This document shows, in pieces, positions 26,026 to 34,880 of a stretch of 63,490 nt of DNA. The notes below the pieces were generated by a model. It saw nothing but the letters and a program-made list of their open reading frames with translations, searched no databases and was not told the DNA's origin. A program made the translations under genes and the position numbers. The first letter of the stretch is position 1. Each line of letters starts with the position of its first letter. This DNA comes from NORP181 sp047623555 (GTDB lineage: Bacteria; Pseudomonadota; Alphaproteobacteria; Rhodobacterales; Rhodobacteraceae): contig JBLHMP010000010.1 in NCBI GenBank assembly GCA_047623555.1, positions 1 to 63,490 on the forward strand, given 5' to 3'.

Positions 26026-27270
26026 ATGCAAACAGTATCACCACAGGATCGTGGCCTTGAAAGCGCACGACTGGATCACATCAACACATGGATGCAACGC
26101 TATGTAGATGAACGGAAATACCCCGGCAGTGCCCTGCTGATCGCACGCGGCGGCGATGAGGTTTATTTCAATGCCACCGGGCAACGGAATCTCAAGGAAA
26201 ACCTGCCATTTCAGCGCGACACCGTGGCGCGGATATATTCGATGACCAAACCGATCACTTCGGTGGCGTTGATGATGCTGGCCGAGCGTGGATTGTTCCA
26301 TCTTGCCGCCCCGGTGTCCGACTTTATTCCCGCGTTCGCCAACATGCAGGCGCTGATCCCCGGGGCCACAAGCCTTGATCAAACCGAACCTTGTGCCACG
26401 CCGACCCTGCACCAACTCCTGACCCACATCAGCGGTCTGAGTTATTCGTTTAACCCCGGATTGGTGCCCGAAATGATGGCCGAGCAGAAACGTGATTTTG
26501 GCCCTAGCAAAGTCACGCTGGCCGAAATGACCGACCAGCTGGCCGCCATGCCGCTGGCGTTTAAACCAGGCAGCCGCTGGGAATATTCGGTGGGAATCGA
26601 CATCATCGGCCGAGTGGTCGAAGTTGTGTCCGGCAAGACCCTTGATCAGTTTTTTGCAGACGAAATATTCGGGCCTTTGGCGATGACGGAAACCGCATTC
26701 AACACGCCCAATGGTGTCGGTGATCGGCTTGCCTCGCTTTATACGCCGCTGGACGGAAACACGATCACGCTTGGCACCGGCAATGGCAGCACTGATACCT
26801 TGCGGCTGATGGAGGATCAGGAAAAATCTGCCTATCACGTGACCAAAATGCGCTCGGGTGGCGGTGGTCTGCTTAGCACGATTGACGACTATATGACCTT
26901 TGTCGAAATGCTGCGTCGACGTGGCGCCTATGACGGCGGGCGGTTGCTGTCGCCCAAAACCGTTGATTTCATGATGCTCAACCATTTGCCCGGCGATATC
27001 GCGTCCATGGGCACCGAGAGCTTTGCTGAACAGCCGACTGAGGGTATGGGCTTTGGTCTTGGCGGTAGTGTGGTGATCAACCCGGGGCTGGTTGGTGTTC
27101 CAAGCAGCGTTGGTGATTTCAGCTGGGGGGGGGTGGCGTCGACGTTTTTCTGGATCGATCGTGAACTGGACCTAAGCGTGGTCTTTATGACCCAATTGTT
27201 GCCTTCAAGCGCCTATCCGACACGGGCCGAGCTCAAGGCGCTGGTTCATGGAGCATTGATAAATGACTGA
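26026..27270 (+). CDS. serine hydrolase (class C beta-lactamase/esterase family)
   Basis: This 414-residue protein has the SxxK catalytic motif in RIYSMTKPITS and a YSV (Tyr-x-x) motif in WEYSVGIDIIG. The family covers esterases, lactonases, D-aminopeptidases and beta-lactamases. No clear signal peptide is seen, so it is probably cytoplasmic. ATG 26026 follows GGGAACACGAC. A small hairpin (GCGCC-N6-GGCGC, 25987-26002) lies just upstream. It may open an ester or lactone in the island's pathway; this is inference. Confidence 0.85.
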   Translation: MQTVSPQDRGLESARLDHINTWMQRYVDERKYPGSALLIARGGDEVYFNATGQRNLKENLPFQRDTVARIYSMTKPITSVALMMLAERGLFHLAAPVSDFIPAFANMQALIPGATSLDQTEPCATPTLHQLLTHISGLSYSFNPGLVPEMMAEQKRDFGPSKVTLAEMTDQLAAMPLAFKPGSRWEYSVGIDIIGRVVEVVSGKTLDQFFADEIFGPLAMTETAFNTPNGVGDRLASLYTPLDGNTITLGTGNGSTDTLRLMEDQEKSAYHVTKMRSGGGGLLSTIDDYMTFVEMLRRRGAYDGGRLLSPKTVDFMMLNHLPGDIASMGTESFAEQPTEGMGFGLGGSVVINPGLVGVPSSVGDFSWGGVASTFFWIDRELDLSVVFMTQLLPSSAYPTRAELKALVHGALIND

Positions 27271-29218
27271 CCAACGCAAAGTTATTTGGACGCCGTCACC
27301 CGAGCGGGCAGACGCCACAACCATGGCGCAATTCATCCGCTGGCTGGCCAAAAACCGCGATCTGAAATTTGCTGATTATCCGGCCCTGTGGGACTGGAGT
27401 GTGTCCGACCTTGAAGGGTTCTGGTCGGCGATCTGGGAGTTTTTTGAGATCCGTTCAACCGTGCCGTACACCAAAATTTTGGCCAATCGCGCAATGCCGG
27501 GGGCGCAATGGTGCCCGGGCGCAGAGCTGAATTTTGCAGATCAAATTTTACACCCGGCAACGATTACCCCGAATAAACCAGCGCTGATTATCCAGTCCGA
27601 AACCTTTGGTCGTTCTGAGCTTAGTTGGGCTGAATTGGTCGGGCAGGTGGCCAGCGTCGCGGCCAAATTTCGCGCCATGGGTGTTGTCAAAGGTGACCGT
27701 GTTGTGGCGATCCTGCCCAACACCGAAATCTCGTTGATTGCCTGTCTGGCAACCGTATCGTTGGGTGCAATCTGGTCACTATGCGCGCCGGATATGGGCC
27801 ATGTTGCGATCCTTGATCGGTTTTTGCAAATCAAACCTAAGGTACTGATTGCACAGGATGGTTATGTTCACGCGGGCAAGATGATTGACCGACGTGACGT
27901 GGTGAAAACCATTGCTGATGGTCTGCCGTCGCTGGAACAGTTCGTTTCGGTGCCCGTTGTGGGTGATCTGTCGGGTGGCGCGGTGCCTTGGTCTTCGCTG
28001 ACGGGGGATGATGTGGCGTTTGAGCCGCTTTCCGTGCCGTTTGATCACCCGCTTTGGGTGGTTTATTCGTCGGGCACCACCGGCAATCCAAAGCCTATCG
28101 TACATGGTCACGGCGGCGTCGTGCTTGAGGCGGCCAAACAATCGTTGCATCAAGATATCAGCGCCAAAGACCGGTTTTGTTGGCTGACCTCGTCCGGGTG
28201 GATCATGTGGAATACCCAGTTCATCGCATTGGCGCGCGGGGCCACGGTTGCGATGTATGATGGGGCGCCCAACCACCCCGACATGAAGACGCTATGGCAG
28301 TTTGTAGCCGCGGAAAAATTAACCTATTTTGGCGCCGGGGCGGCCTATTTCGCGGTCTGCAACAAATTGGGGCTGCGGCCTGGTGATGACGTTGATCTGT
28401 CGAACCTGCGCTCGCTTGGGGCGACCGGTTCGCCGCTTGGGGATGATGTGTATGGCTGGGTTTACGACGCGGTCAAACCCGAAATTTGGCTAAATCCGTT
28501 TTCGGGCGGCACCGATCTGTGTGGCGCTTTTGTTGGTGGTAATCCGATGCTGCCGGTGCGCGTTGGCGAAATGCAATGCCGGTTTTTGGGCAATGCTGTG
28601 CGGGCCTTTGACGAGGATGGAAATGAGCTGATTGGCGAGGTTGGTGAACTGGTCTGCACCGAACCTTTGCCGTCAATGCCGCTGTATTTCTGGGGCGACG
28701 AGGGCAATGTGCGCCTAATCGAGAGCTATTATGACACCTATCCCGGCATTTGGCGCCATGGCGATTGGATCGAGATCAACGCCAAAGGTGGGTCGGTGAT
28801 ATTTGGCCGCTCGGACGCAACGATCAACCGCAAAGGCCTGCGCATGGGATCGTCTGAAATTTATCAGGCGGTTGAAGCGATCCCCGAAATTATGGATTCG
28901 CTGCTTGTTGATTTGGAATTTCTAGGCCGCGACAGTTTTATGCCGCTGTTTGTGGTTGTTGGCGATGGGGCGGTGCTTGATGATGCGCTAAAGGACAAGA
29001 TCAACGCCGCCATTCGCACATCGGTGTCGGCGCGTTTTGTTCCTAATGAGATCGTGCAGATTGAAGAGGTACCGCGTACGCTGTCCGGTAAGAAACTGGA
29101 AGTGCCCGTGAAAAAGCTGCTTTTAGGGGGTGATCCTGCCAAAGTGGTGAACAGAGATTCGATGGCAAACCCTGATAGTTTTGACCCCTTTATCGCCTAT
29201 GCCGCTGCGCGTGGCTGA
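27263..29218 (+). CDS. acetoacetate-CoA ligase
   Basis: This 651-residue ANL-superfamily ligase has the adenylation motif VVYSSGTTGNPKPIVHGHGG, GATGSPLGDDVYGWVYDAV and GRSDATINRKGLRMGSSEIY. The length and N-terminal WSVSDLEGFWSAIWEFF, with WCPGAELNFADQIL, are typical of acetoacetyl-CoA synthetase. It would salvage acetoacetate made by the pathway or a related oxo acid. It overlaps the hydrolase gene by 8 bases. Confidence 0.93.
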   Translation: MTDQRKVIWTPSPERADATTMAQFIRWLAKNRDLKFADYPALWDWSVSDLEGFWSAIWEFFEIRSTVPYTKILANRAMPGAQWCPGAELNFADQILHPATITPNKPALIIQSETFGRSELSWAELVGQVASVAAKFRAMGVVKGDRVVAILPNTEISLIACLATVSLGAIWSLCAPDMGHVAILDRFLQIKPKVLIAQDGYVHAGKMIDRRDVVKTIADGLPSLEQFVSVPVVGDLSGGAVPWSSLTGDDVAFEPLSVPFDHPLWVVYSSGTTGNPKPIVHGHGGVVLEAAKQSLHQDISAKDRFCWLTSSGWIMWNTQFIALARGATVAMYDGAPNHPDMKTLWQFVAAEKLTYFGAGAAYFAVCNKLGLRPGDDVDLSNLRSLGATGSPLGDDVYGWVYDAVKPEIWLNPFSGGTDLCGAFVGGNPMLPVRVGEMQCRFLGNAVRAFDEDGNELIGEVGELVCTEPLPSMPLYFWGDEGNVRLIESYYDTYPGIWRHGDWIEINAKGGSVIFGRSDATINRKGLRMGSSEIYQAVEAIPEIMDSLLVDLEFLGRDSFMPLFVVVGDGAVLDDALKDKINAAIRTSVSARFVPNEIVQIEEVPRTLSGKKLEVPVKKLLLGGDPAKVVNRDSMANPDSFDPFIAYAAARG

Positions 29219-29247
29219 CGAATTATTGCAAAGGAACAGAGTATATT

Positions 29248-30120
29248 ATGACGGATGTAGCGGCAGAACTGCTCGACCTGATGAATATTGAGCGCCTCGA
29301 ATCGGATATGTTTCGTGGCATCGGATCAGGCGGCGAAACCAGCACGCGGATCTTTGGTGGCCATGTCATCGCGCAGGCGTTGGCCGCCGCCTATCACACG
29401 GTTGAGGATCGGATGTGCCATTCGTTGCATGCCTATTTTATGCGGCCGGGTGATCCGTCCATCCCGGTGATCTATACGGTTGATCGGGCCCGCGATGGCG
29501 GCAGTTTCACCACGCGGCGGGTGGTGGCGATCCAGCATGGCCGCCAGATCCTCAACTTGAGCGCGTCGTTTCACAACAACGAAGAAGGCTGGTCGCATCA
29601 GCATGATATGCCGGTCGTCGAGGGGCCGGATGGTTTGCTGAACCGCGGCGAACTGCGCTCAGAAGTGGTAGACCGAATCGACGAAAAATACCGTGCTGAT
29701 TTTATGCGCGAACGGCCCATTGAAATTCGCGAGGTCGCACCGCGGGCGTTTTTTGATCCAAAGCCAACAAGTGACACCAACCACCTGTGGTTTCGCTTGG
29801 AGGCCGCCAAAGGCAGCAGCCCGCAGATGCAACATTGCCTGCTGGCCTATGCGTCAGACATGCACCTGCTGGGATCATCGCTTCGCCCTCATGGGTTGAC
29901 CTGGTTCAAACGCCAGGTAATGACCGCCAGTCTGGATCACGCCATGTGGTTTCACGCGCCTATCCAGTTTGAGGATTGGCATCTTTACACCATGGACAGC
30001 CCGTTCACTGGCGGCGCGCGTGGCTTTAATCGCGGTGCGATCTATTCCCGTGAAGGAGCTTTGGTGGCCAGCACCGCCCAAGAAGGGCTGATGCGGCCAC
30101 TGCGGAAAGACACCAAATGA
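29248..30120 (+). CDS. tesB: acyl-CoA thioesterase II (TesB family)
   Basis: This 290-residue double hot-dog protein has DMFRGIGSGGETSTRIFGGHVIAQAL at the start and the late ASLDHAMWFHAPIQFEDWHLY block containing the catalytic Asp region of TesB. It hydrolyses acyl-CoAs to free acids and CoA, and may relieve CoA trapping during catabolism. It is coupled to the amidohydrolase gene by ATGA. Confidence 0.93.
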   Translation: MTDVAAELLDLMNIERLESDMFRGIGSGGETSTRIFGGHVIAQALAAAYHTVEDRMCHSLHAYFMRPGDPSIPVIYTVDRARDGGSFTTRRVVAIQHGRQILNLSASFHNNEEGWSHQHDMPVVEGPDGLLNRGELRSEVVDRIDEKYRADFMRERPIEIREVAPRAFFDPKPTSDTNHLWFRLEAAKGSSPQMQHCLLAYASDMHLLGSSLRPHGLTWFKRQVMTASLDHAMWFHAPIQFEDWHLYTMDSPFTGGARGFNRGAIYSREGALVASTAQEGLMRPLRKDTK

Positions 30121-31127
30121 TCGACCCTGACTGGATGCCACGTATGGCGCAACGCGAAGACTGGCTGGCATTGGTGACCGAAGATATCATTGATCCGGCT
30201 CGCGAAATTGTCGATCCGCATCATCATTTGTGGGACCGTCAGGGGCGGATCTATGAGATGGGCGAACTCGCGGCGGATACCGGCTCAGGGCACAATGTGG
30301 TGCAGACGGTGTATATCGAATGCCGATCTTATTGGGACACGACCGGGGCTGAAAACCTGCGCCCGGTGGGGGAAACCAAGCGCGTGGCTGAGATGGCCGC
30401 CGGATCAGATGCAAAGGCACAGATCGCCGGGATCATCGGGTTTGCGGATCTGCGCGATGTGGGGCTGGACAAGGTCTTGGTCGCGCATAAAGCCGCCGGG
30501 CAGGGGCTGTTGCGCGGCATTCGCCAATCGGGGGCATGGGATCGTGACCCAGACGCTTTGGCCATTGTCGGGCGCGGCGTGCCGGAGCAATACAATGACC
30601 CGGATTTTCGCCGTGGCATGGCGCTGTTGGCAGAGCATGGGCTGACCTATGACACCTGGCATTACCACCATCAGGCGGATGATTTTCTGGCTTTGGCAAG
30701 GGCTGTGCCGGGCACGGTGATGGTTCTGGATCATCTTAGCACGCCATTGGGCGTAGGTCGGTTCACCGGTCAAAGGGATGTCATTTTTGCCCGTTGGCAG
30801 GACGACATGGCCGCATTGGCAGAGTGCCCCAACGTGCGGGCCAAGCTTGGCGGGCTGGCGATGGCCGACAATGGCTGGGGCTGGCAGGATCGCGATGTGC
30901 CGCCAACGTCGGATGAATTTGTGGCGGCCTATGGCGATTGGTATCACCATATGATCGGCTGTTTTGGGCCCGAGCGCTGTATGTTTGAAAGCAACTTTCC
31001 GGTGGACCGCATATCGATCAGCTATCACGTGCTGTGGAACGCGTTCAAGAAAATCGCAGCGCGTTATAGCGAAGCGGAACAGGCGATGATGTTCGCCGGC
31101 ACCGCGCGCAAGGTTTATGGGTTGTAG
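30117..31127 (+). CDS. amidohydrolase-2 family protein
   Basis: This 336-residue TIM-barrel hydrolase has the metal-binding HxH at 35-37 in VDPHHHLWD, VMVLDHLSTPLG, and a late MFESNFPVDR aspartate/asparagine region. Family members are lactonases (2-pyrone-4,6-dicarboxylate, fuconolactone) or decarboxylases. It is the last gene of the importer operon. The substrate cannot be told; a lactone intermediate is an attractive guess next to a serine hydrolase. Confidence 0.85.
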   Translation: MIDPDWMPRMAQREDWLALVTEDIIDPAREIVDPHHHLWDRQGRIYEMGELAADTGSGHNVVQTVYIECRSYWDTTGAENLRPVGETKRVAEMAAGSDAKAQIAGIIGFADLRDVGLDKVLVAHKAAGQGLLRGIRQSGAWDRDPDALAIVGRGVPEQYNDPDFRRGMALLAEHGLTYDTWHYHHQADDFLALARAVPGTVMVLDHLSTPLGVGRFTGQRDVIFARWQDDMAALAECPNVRAKLGGLAMADNGWGWQDRDVPPTSDEFVAAYGDWYHHMIGCFGPERCMFESNFPVDRISISYHVLWNAFKKIAARYSEAEQAMMFAGTARKVYGL

Positions 31128-31130
31128 CGA

Positions 31131-31152
31131 CGCCCCGACCTAAATCAGGGCG
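31131..31152. terminator. hairpin between convergent operons
   Basis: A CGCCC / GGGCG stem with a 12-base loop is followed on the plus strand by TGATTTTAT. It lies 4 bases after the amidohydrolase stop, where the two large operons of the island meet. Confidence 0.5.
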
Positions 31153-31157
31153 TGATT

Positions 31158-31928
31158 TTATACTTTACCGCCAAATATGCGGTTCAGTTTGCGCATCCCG
31201 CCGATCCATCGATCGTAGTTTTCGGTCTTTTTACGCATGTAATCAAGGACCTCTGGATGTGGCAGCACAAGAAATGTCTCGGCCTCAATCGTGCGAACGC
31301 AGGCCTCGGCCACGACTTCGGGCTCTAACATACCGTCCATGGACGCCACCGAATCCTCGTGGCCACGGGTCATTTCACTGCGCACCGCTTGTGGGCACAG
31401 AACCGAAACCTTGATGCCGTCATCACCGTGGGTCATGGCCAGCCATTCGGCCAAACCAACCGCCGCGTGTTTGGTGACCCCATAAGACGCGGCACCAACC
31501 TGATTAAGCAGGCCAGCCGCCGACGCAGTGTTGAGCAAATAGCCGCCACCACGTTTGATCATACGCGGCACCAGATGACGCGCCGCCCAGACGTGGGACA
31601 TGACGTTGATGTCCCAAATCCGCTGCCAATCGTCATTTGAGGTTTCAACGCCACCCAAAGTCAGGATGCCAGCGTTGGAACAGAACAGATCAATTGGGCC
31701 GATTTCAACCTCGACCCGTTCGATCATTGCGGCGATCTCATCCTCGGAAGACACATCAACTGCAACTGCCAATCCATTGATTTCATTTGCAACATCTGTT
31801 GCGCCGTCTTCATTAAGATCAACGCAAACGACCTTTTTCGCGCCTTCTGCGGCGAACCTGATCGCCATAGACCGACCAATGCCGCTGGCCGCGCCAGTGA
31901 CGACGACAATTTTGTCTTTTAGTTGCAT
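31158..31928 (-). CDS. SDR family oxidoreductase
   Basis: This 256-residue classical SDR has TGAASGIGRSMA, CSNAG (NNAG variant) and YGVTKHA in the active site. It is the last gene of the minus-strand operon, 9 bases after another SDR. The probable role is oxidising a hydroxyacyl-CoA or alcohol intermediate with NAD(P). The C-terminal tail (KTENYDRWIGGMRKLNRIF) is longer than in the minimal family. Confidence 0.88.
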   Translation of the reverse strand: MQLKDKIVVVTGAASGIGRSMAIRFAAEGAKKVVCVDLNEDGATDVANEINGLAVAVDVSSEDEIAAMIERVEVEIGPIDLFCSNAGILTLGGVETSNDDWQRIWDINVMSHVWAARHLVPRMIKRGGGYLLNTASAAGLLNQVGAASYGVTKHAAVGLAEWLAMTHGDDGIKVSVLCPQAVRSEMTRGHEDSVASMDGMLEPEVVAEACVRTIEAETFLVLPHPEVLDYMRKKTENYDRWIGGMRKLNRIFGGKV

Positions 31929-31937
31929 ACTACCCCC

Positions 31938-32711
31938 TTAGGCCCACATGTTTGAGCCACCACAGACCGTCAGCGCCTGACCGGTCATATAGCGGCTTGC
32001 ATCCGAGGCCAGAAACGTGGCCACGCCTTTGAAATCTTCGGCTTCGCCCAAACGACGCAATGGAATGTCGTTTTTGATCCGCTCGGCAACCTTGGGATTA
32101 TCCCATAGTTCACGGGCGAAATCAGTGCGCACCAGTCCGGGGCAAATGGCGTTGAACCGGATGCCTTTGGGGCCAAATTCCGCCGCCAAATTCCGCACCA
32201 GCCCGATCAATGCCAGTTTTGACATTGCATAGGTACCCAGCATCGTTGACGGCATAAACGCGCCAACGGATGAGGTGAACATCATCGAACCACGGCCCGT
32301 TTCCACCATGTCAGGCGCCACCATTTTGGCCAGCCATAGGTTGGATAACACATTGGCGTTCATGGTTTTTTGATAGGCGTCATCCGGAATTTCCGAGGTT
32401 GGCCCGTAATACGGGTTCACTCCGGCATTGCCGACGACAATATCAATCGGTCCGGCCCGTTCGTGGGTAATATCGACCAACGCCTGAAGCTGTTCCTTAT
32501 AGCCGATATTACAGGCCACACCGATGGCGCGTTTGGCGCCAACGGCTGTGTTTATCTGCTCGGCTGCGTCGTCCAGCTGATCCTGTTTGCGCGACGATAT
32601 TACCACCGTCGCGCCCTGTTCTGCCAGCCCCGTGGCCATCGCCAAACCCATGCCCTTTGAGGCACCGGTTAGAACGGCCACGCGACCCGTCAGATCAAAC
32701 ATATTGCTCAT
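31938..32711 (-). CDS. SDR family oxidoreductase
   Basis: This 257-residue SDR has TGASKGMGLAMA, VGNAGVNPYYG, and a catalytic Tyr in YAMSKLALIGL. The C-terminal YMTGQALTVCGG is the usual SDR end. It starts directly after the stop of the ACAD11-like dehydrogenase gene, so translation is probably coupled. Two SDRs side by side suggest two different hydroxyl oxidations in the pathway. Confidence 0.9.
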   Translation of the reverse strand: MSNMFDLTGRVAVLTGASKGMGLAMATGLAEQGATVVISSRKQDQLDDAAEQINTAVGAKRAIGVACNIGYKEQLQALVDITHERAGPIDIVVGNAGVNPYYGPTSEIPDDAYQKTMNANVLSNLWLAKMVAPDMVETGRGSMMFTSSVGAFMPSTMLGTYAMSKLALIGLVRNLAAEFGPKGIRFNAICPGLVRTDFARELWDNPKVAERIKNDIPLRRLGEAEDFKGVATFLASDASRYMTGQALTVCGGSNMWA

Positions 32712-34028
32712 TTATGGACCCTCAAAAATGCGACCAGGGTTTGGAGCGTTGGCCGCAACCATCGCCTGACGGTCATTTGAGGCCTCAAAGTCACGCACTT
32801 CGGCGCGTGCAATCACCTGATGGTGTACTTCGTCGGGGCCATCCGCATAACGTAATGTACGCTGGCCAGTGTACATGCTGGACAAAGGCGACCACTGGGA
32901 AATCCCTGTCGCACCATGTACTTGCATGGATTGATCGATGATATCACAGACCTGCTCTGGCACCTTGGCTTTGATCATCGACACCCAGATACGGGCCTCT
33001 TTGTTGCCCAGAACGTCCATGGCTCTGGCAGCTTTCAAAACCAGCAGGCGCATTGATTCAATCTCAATGCGGGCGCGCGAAATGGTCTCCATGTTCTTGC
33101 CCAGATCAACGATGCGTTTGCCAAATGCTTTGCGTGAAACACCGCGTCCGATCATCAGGTCCAGCGCCTTTTCGGCCTGACCTATTGAGCGCATACAGTG
33201 GTGAATACGGCCTGGTCCAAGACGTACCTGGCTGATTTCAAAGCCGCGGCCTTCGCCCCAAAGCATGTTGGTGGCGGGCACCCGCACATTGGTCATACGA
33301 ATGTGCATATGGCCGTGTGGCGCGTCATCATGGCCGAACACACACATCGGGCCAAGGATCTCAACACCAGGCGCATCCATGGGCACCAAAATCTGGCTTT
33401 GCTGACGGAAAGTTTCAGCGTCTGGGCTGGTTTTAACCATACAGATCATGATCTTACAACGTGGATCACCGGCACCGGAAATGTAATATTTCTCGCCGTT
33501 GATCACCCATTCATCGCCCTCAAGAACCGCTGAGGTCGAGATATTGCGCGCATCCGAGGATGCCACATCAGGTTCGGTCATGGCAAAACAAGAGCGGATT
33601 TCGCCGGCCAACAGCGGCTTGAGCCACTTTTCTTTCTGCTCGGGGGTGCCGACGCGTTCCAGCACTTCCATGTTGCCGGTATCCGGTGCCGAACAGTTCA
33701 GCGTTTCAGGTGCTAGCGGGCTTTTGCCCAGTTCTGCCGCGATATAGGCATAGTCCAGATTGGACAGACCTTCGCCGGTTTCGGCATTGGGCAAAAAGAA
33801 GTTCCACAACCCGGCCTCGCGGGCTTTGGCTTTGACCTTATCCAGCAATTCAAGCTGTCCGGGGGCATGTGACCAGCGTTCGGCGCGGCCTTCGCCGAGA
33901 CGTAAATACTCTTCCGTGATCGGGTCGACGTTTTCTTTGATGTGGCGGATCACAGCGGCATAAAGCGGCTTGGCTTTGTCCGACATTTCCAGATTGTTCA
34001 TGTCAAATTGGGTGTCATTTAGTCCCAT
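32712..34028 (-). CDS. ACAD10/11-like acyl-CoA dehydrogenase
   Basis: This 438-residue ACAD has FAMTEPDVASSDA, the GHDDAPHGHMHIRM segment, LGPGRIHHCMRSIGQAEKAL and the late YADGPDEVHHQVIAR. The last three blocks match, from memory, the dehydrogenase half of ACAD11. In that family this domain acts on 4-phosphoacyl-CoA made by the attached kinase. Here the kinase-like domain is a separate gene at 17782. It is the fourth gene of the acyl-CoA ligase operon. Confidence 0.92.
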   Translation of the reverse strand: MGLNDTQFDMNNLEMSDKAKPLYAAVIRHIKENVDPITEEYLRLGEGRAERWSHAPGQLELLDKVKAKAREAGLWNFFLPNAETGEGLSNLDYAYIAAELGKSPLAPETLNCSAPDTGNMEVLERVGTPEQKEKWLKPLLAGEIRSCFAMTEPDVASSDARNISTSAVLEGDEWVINGEKYYISGAGDPRCKIMICMVKTSPDAETFRQQSQILVPMDAPGVEILGPMCVFGHDDAPHGHMHIRMTNVRVPATNMLWGEGRGFEISQVRLGPGRIHHCMRSIGQAEKALDLMIGRGVSRKAFGKRIVDLGKNMETISRARIEIESMRLLVLKAARAMDVLGNKEARIWVSMIKAKVPEQVCDIIDQSMQVHGATGISQWSPLSSMYTGQRTLRYADGPDEVHHQVIARAEVRDFEASNDRQAMVAANAPNPGRIFEGP

Positions 34029-34093
34029 GGTCAGTCTCCTTGATATAAAATTCTCGGTAGTGAAAGAGCGGTATTAAGGGGCAGGGCGCTGAT

Positions 34094-34870
34094 CTAGCGG
34101 TTGACCCATTCTGGTTGGCGTTTTTCAACAAAGGCACTGACGCCTTCGCGGAAATCTTCGGTTTTCATCAGGTCAGCCAACACTTCATAACTGAATTCCA
34201 GATTGTCAGGCAGACCTTCGGCAATGTCCAATGCGTTCAACACGCGTTTGGTGGCTTTGACGGCCGAGGGCGACATTGATGCGATTTCTTGGGCCTTAGC
34301 CATCGCGGCCTGCATCAGATCGGCCTGCGGTACAACCGCGTTCAGGATTCCAAGGCGCAGGGCTTCGTCTGCCTTGATGTGGCGACCAGTCAACAGCAAT
34401 TCACGCGCGGCCATGCGACCGATATAACGTGTCAGGCGCTGCACACCGCCGGTGGCGGCGAAAAATCCGACTTTGACTTCGGGCAGGGCATAGGTGGAAT
34501 TGTCCGCGCCAATGATCAGATCACAGGACAAAGCCGTTTCAAAACCACCGCCCATGGCAAAGCCGTTCACCGCCGCAATGATTGGCTTTTCCAGATCGAA
34601 CCGCTTGGACAGACCTGCAAATCCAGTGTCCGGAATGTTGACTCCTCCACCCTTATTGGACTGCTTCAGATCGTTGCCAGCCGAGAATGCCTTGTCGCCA
34701 GCCCCGGTTAAGATCGCCACCCAAAGCTCTGAATCTTTGGCATAATCATTCCAAACCTGGTCCATCTCGGCATGCATCGGCGCATGCACAGCGTTGTAAA
34801 CATCGGGCCGGTTCATGGTGACGACAAGGACATTGCCCTGACGTTCGGTTTTTACAAATTCATAGCTCAT
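34094..34870 (-). CDS. enoyl-CoA hydratase (carnitinyl-CoA dehydratase-like)
   Basis: This 258-residue crotonase has FSAGNDLKQ and NGFAMGGGFE oxyanion-hole motifs and YALPEVKVGFFAATGG with the first catalytic Glu. It lies 10 bases after the hydroxyacyl-CoA dehydrogenase gene; together the two gene products make up the activities of FadJ/FadB as separate proteins. Confidence 0.9.
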   Translation of the reverse strand: MSYEFVKTERQGNVLVVTMNRPDVYNAVHAPMHAEMDQVWNDYAKDSELWVAILTGAGDKAFSAGNDLKQSNKGGGVNIPDTGFAGLSKRFDLEKPIIAAVNGFAMGGGFETALSCDLIIGADNSTYALPEVKVGFFAATGGVQRLTRYIGRMAARELLLTGRHIKADEALRLGILNAVVPQADLMQAAMAKAQEIASMSPSAVKATKRVLNALDIAEGLPDNLEFSYEVLADLMKTEDFREGVSAFVEKRQPEWVNR

Positions 34871-34880
34871 TTTTTGGTCC

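Noticed and set aside
26038..26985. 315-codon minus-strand frame opposite the serine hydrolase gene
   Set aside because: It is antisense to a gene with intact SxxK motif; no features of its own.
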